Source of the DNA: Rhodospirillales bacterium
GTDB lineage: Bacteria; Pseudomonadota; Alphaproteobacteria; Acetobacterales; Acetobacteraceae
DNA length: 7,142 bases
NCBI GenBank assembly: GCA_015654825.1
Contig: JAATGE010000103.1
Coordinates: 1-7,142 of the forward strand
Direction: 5' to 3'
Under the pieces are notes generated by a model. It was not told the origin of the DNA. It did not search any database and worked only from the letters and a program-made list of their open reading frames with translations. Each line of letters opens with the position of its first letter. Position 1 is the stretch's first letter. The position numbers and the translations under genes were made by a program. Below are positions 5,204 to 7,142 of the stretch, in pieces.

Positions 5204-5257
5204 AAGGCCAGGGGCTTTGCCACTGGACCAAGCCGGGGCCAGGAGGCCCCAGACCCC
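5204..5257 (+). repeat. Dispersed palindromic repeat, copy C
   Basis: This copy matches copy A (2056-2109) at 49 of 54 positions. Hairpin 1 (5208-5226) is an eight-base stem with one mismatch and a TTT loop. Hairpin 2 pairs GGGGCC (5235-5240) with GGCCCC (5245-5250) around AGGA. It fills most of the gap between the carbonic anhydrase stop (5261-5263) and the dehydrogenase start. It could therefore terminate, process or stabilise the carbonic anhydrase transcript. Confidence 0.85.
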
Positions 5258-5260
5258 AAT

Positions 5261-5869
5261 TTAATAGGGAGAGAAGTTTTCTTCCGGGCCCATGACCTCT
5301 AGCACGCCGCTGGCGATGCCGTAGTACGCGCCGTGCAGGGCCAGCCGGCCGTCGGCCACACTTTCGCTGATCCATGGAAATGTGCGCAAATTTTGCAGCG
5401 AAAGCCGCACGATCTCGTGTTCGCACGCGGTCAGCGGCTCAACCGTAGGATCCGAACAGGCCAGCGCCCGCTCCCTTGCCGGCTCCGCAATGCTCATCCA
5501 GGGACGCAAAAAGTCGGTCAGCGGGCCGGCACCCTGCATCAGCGCCCGCACGCCACCGCATTGCGCATGGCCCAGCACGACCAGATGCCGCACCCCCAGC
5601 CCGCGCACCGCGAACTCCAGCGCCGCGCTGGTGCCGTGATACGCCGCATCGGGGGCATAGGGCGGCACCAGGTTGGCTACGTTGCGAATACAAAACAACT
5701 GCCCGGGCGCCGCGTCGAAAATTACCGCGGGATCCAGCCGGCTGTCGGCACACGCAATCACCGCCGCCACCGGCGACTGGCCGGCCTGCGCCAGCGCCTC
5801 ATAGCCCGCGCGCTGCCCCGGCCATACCTCGGCGCGAAAGCGGCGATACCCTGCCAGCAATGTCTCCAT
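5261..5869 (-). CDS. Beta-class carbonic anhydrase
   Basis: The protein has 202 residues, typical of the bacterial beta class. It catalyses reversible hydration of CO2 to bicarbonate. Zinc ligands and active-site residues are all in place: Cys40, Asp42 and Arg44 in CADSRLDP, and His101 and Cys104 in GHAQCGG. Other family features are IRNVANLVPPY (61-71), the helical start METLLAGYRRFRAEVW and the C-terminal GRLALHGAYYGIASGVLEVM. No signal peptide is seen, so it is cytosolic. ATG 5867-5869 is chosen because the family start falls there and AGG lies seven bases upstream. The open frame continues far upstream to 6808, but that part overlaps the divergent dioxygenase and has no family content. 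It likely supplies bicarbonate for carboxylations or pH balance. The neighbouring dehydrogenase lies downstream on the same strand. Confidence 0.94.
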   Translation of the reverse strand: METLLAGYRRFRAEVWPGQRAGYEALAQAGQSPVAAVIACADSRLDPAVIFDAAPGQLFCIRNVANLVPPYAPDAAYHGTSAALEFAVRGLGVRHLVVLGHAQCGGVRALMQGAGPLTDFLRPWMSIAEPARERALACSDPTVEPLTACEHEIVRLSLQNLRTFPWISESVADGRLALHGAYYGIASGVLEVMGPEENFSPY

Positions 5870-5915
5870 GCGGCGCCTACTGCCGCAACCCGCGCCCCCG
5901 GTCCATCCGGCAATA

Positions 5916-5945
5916 TTGACACGGCCCCGGCCCGCCACCTCATTT
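5916..5945 (+). promoter_or_regulatory. Candidate promoter of the PhyH-like dioxygenase gene
   Basis: A perfect TTGACA at 5916-5921 is followed after 18 bases by TCATTT (5940-5945), a weak -10 box. It lies about 30 bases before ATG 5975 in the 105-base divergent spacer. The -35 context ATATTGACACGG is identical over 12 bases to that in front of the tetR-like gene (1313-1324). I could not pick a convincing promoter for the carbonic anhydrase in this spacer. Confidence 0.33.
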
Positions 5946-5974
5946 ACCGCAGCACGCAGGAAAGCCCCGCCACC

Positions 5975-7039
5975 ATGCCCACCGATGTCGCCGAGGCCGA
6001 GCGCCCGCCCGCCGACCACGAGGCGCCCGACGCCGTCGATCGCCTGATCGCCTCGCTCGAGGACCTGGTTCAATCCGGCGATGCGCTGTCCGCCATCCGC
6101 CAGGCGACCGAACGCAACCGCGCGGCGCCCGACGCCCGCGTTGAGCGGAAACTCGCCGAATGGCGCCACCGCGCCTTCGCCACGCTGCCGCCGGCGACGC
6201 GGCGGCCGGACTGGCCGCCCACCTACCCCGATCCGTTCCCCGGCCTGACCGGCGTGCCGGAAATCGAGGCCGCGGCGCTGACCACCGAACTGCTTGGGGG
6301 CGCCATCCTGCATCACGGCTCGCTGCTGGTGCGCGGGCTGCTGCCGCGCGAGGCCGCGGACACGCTGCGCGCCAACGTGGACCGCGCCCTGGCCGCCCGC
6401 GAGGCAAAGCTCGAGGGCGCCACCGAGGCGGCAACCCTGCCTTGGTACGCGGAGATCAACTCCCCGAAGATGGCCGTTTCGCGCAGCTGGATCGGCGACC
6501 AGGGCGCCGTCTGGGTCGCCGATTCGCCGCGCAACCTGGCGCACCTGGTCGACCTGTTCGAAACCACCGGCATTGTCGACATCGTGGGTGCCTATCTGGG
6601 CGAGCGCCCGGCGCTGTCCATCGGCAAATCCACGTTGCGCCGCGTGCCCGTCACTACCGGCACCGACTGGCACCAGGACGGCGCTTTCCTCGGGGCGGAC
6701 GTGCGGTCGGTTAATCTGTGGGTCGCCCTCTCCCCGTGCGGCGATGACGCTGCCGGCCTCGATATCGTCGGTCGGCGCCTGCCCTACGTCGTTCAGACCG
6801 GAACCCATGGCGCGAAGTTCGACTGGTCCTGCGGCCCCGGCATGGTGGACATCCTTGCCGAGGGCGGTGCGCCCGTTGTCACGCCGTTATTCGAAGCAGG
6901 CGATGCGCTGCTGTTCGACCATCTGATGCTGCACCGTACTGGCATACGGCCCGGCATGACGCAGCAGCGCTGGGCCCTGGAAAACTGGTTTTTTGCGCCG
7001 TCGAGTTATCCGGCGGATCAGGAGCCCTTGGTCATTTAA
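5975..7039 (+). CDS. Phytanoyl-CoA dioxygenase (PhyH)-family protein
   Basis: From ATG 5975 the protein has 354 residues. The C-terminal two thirds look like a PhyH-type Fe(II)/2-oxoglutarate oxygenase. The iron-binding HxD motif is His233-Gln-Asp235 in GTDWHQDGAFLG. The distal His is His320 in LLFDHLMLHRTGIRPG, and Arg332 (QQRWALENW) is placed to bind the 2-oxoglutarate carboxylate. It would hydroxylate or otherwise oxidise a small molecule using O2; the substrate cannot be read from sequence. Residues about 15-60 (VDRLIASLEDLVQSGDALSAIRQATERNRAAPDARVERKLAEWRHRAF) form an extra helical segment before the core. The start is supported by AGGAAAG about 12 bases upstream, a somewhat long spacing. 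The frame is open much further upstream (to 5333), but that part lies antisense inside the carbonic anhydrase gene. The gene diverges from the carbonic anhydrase. Family confidence is good, function unknown. Confidence 0.87.
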   Translation: MPTDVAEAERPPADHEAPDAVDRLIASLEDLVQSGDALSAIRQATERNRAAPDARVERKLAEWRHRAFATLPPATRRPDWPPTYPDPFPGLTGVPEIEAAALTTELLGGAILHHGSLLVRGLLPREAADTLRANVDRALAAREAKLEGATEAATLPWYAEINSPKMAVSRSWIGDQGAVWVADSPRNLAHLVDLFETTGIVDIVGAYLGERPALSIGKSTLRRVPVTTGTDWHQDGAFLGADVRSVNLWVALSPCGDDAAGLDIVGRRLPYVVQTGTHGAKFDWSCGPGMVDILAEGGAPVVTPLFEAGDALLFDHLMLHRTGIRPGMTQQRWALENWFFAPSSYPADQEPLVI

Positions 7040-7120
7040 GGTTTCCGGGGCAGAGACGCATAAACGCTAGGTAGGGATTATAGAGCGAAATAAATGAGTT
7101 AAAATCTGGCTTCGCCGACC

Positions 7121-7142
7121 GAGGGCTCTGCCCCCTGGACCC
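7121..7142 (+). repeat. Dispersed palindromic repeat, copy D (cut by window edge)
   Basis: GAGGGCTCTGCCCCCTGGACCC matches the first-hairpin core of copies A-C. It begins about 80 bases after the dioxygenase stop codon and runs off the right edge. The preceding 7040-7120 holds no gene. Confidence 0.65.

Noticed and set aside
5333..5974. Upstream extension of the dioxygenase frame to 568 residues
   Set aside because: It lies antisense in the carbonic anhydrase gene and has no family resemblance. A reasonable ribosome site precedes ATG 5975.
5870..6808. Upstream extension of the carbonic anhydrase frame to 515 residues
   Set aside because: The extra part has no recognisable domain and lies antisense within the dioxygenase gene. 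The family N-terminus falls at Met 5869.
1..7142. A single new multi-gene system such as a defence island or biosynthetic cluster
   Set aside because: Gene directions alternate, each gene belongs to a common metabolic family, and there are no nucleases, transposases, carrier proteins or other hallmark components.

Overview
This is a GC-rich chromosomal segment with a strong GC bias at third codon positions. The protein families and a recurring 'CTCTGCCCCTGGACC'-type palindromic repeat suggest an alphaproteobacterium, plausibly Acetobacteraceae/Rhodospirillales. The taxonomic call is inference, because no rRNA or marker gene is present. I see no tRNA, rRNA, CRISPR array, insertion sequence or phage gene. 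No stretch of more than 300 bases lacks a gene. The longest gaps are 3913-4162, 1191-1416 and 2056-2265, and each is described below.

Layout. A minus-strand gene for a double DsbA/HCCA-isomerase-like (GST-kappa-like) protein runs off the left edge (1-1038). It is preceded by a possible 51-residue leader ORF (1035-1190) whose stop overlaps the GTG start of the isomerase-like gene. A TetR/AcrR-type regulator (1417-2055, plus) diverges from this pair. The region between them carries overlapping promoter-like elements and an inverted repeat that could be an operator. Next, convergent to tetR, is a DUF1330 protein (2266-2694, minus). It diverges from a glutathione S-transferase (2792-3427, plus). 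A small phasin-like helical protein (3505-3912, minus) follows, then a zinc alcohol dehydrogenase (4163-5182, minus) and a beta-carbonic anhydrase (5261-5869, minus). Divergent from the carbonic anhydrase is a PhyH-family Fe(II)/2-oxoglutarate-dioxygenase-like protein (5975-7039, plus).

How the genes might work together. The set (GST-kappa-like isomerase, GST, alcohol dehydrogenase, dioxygenase, TetR regulator) looks like accessory detoxification or catabolic metabolism. The gene directions alternate often, so this is not one long operon. Each unit is probably transcribed alone or in pairs: leader plus isomerase, and carbonic anhydrase plus dehydrogenase.

The most notable non-coding signal is a family of four related palindromic repeats (2056-2109, 2226-2252 inverted, 5204-5257 and 7121-7142). 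Each lies just downstream of a stop codon. I found no convincing evidence of a wholly new multi-gene system.
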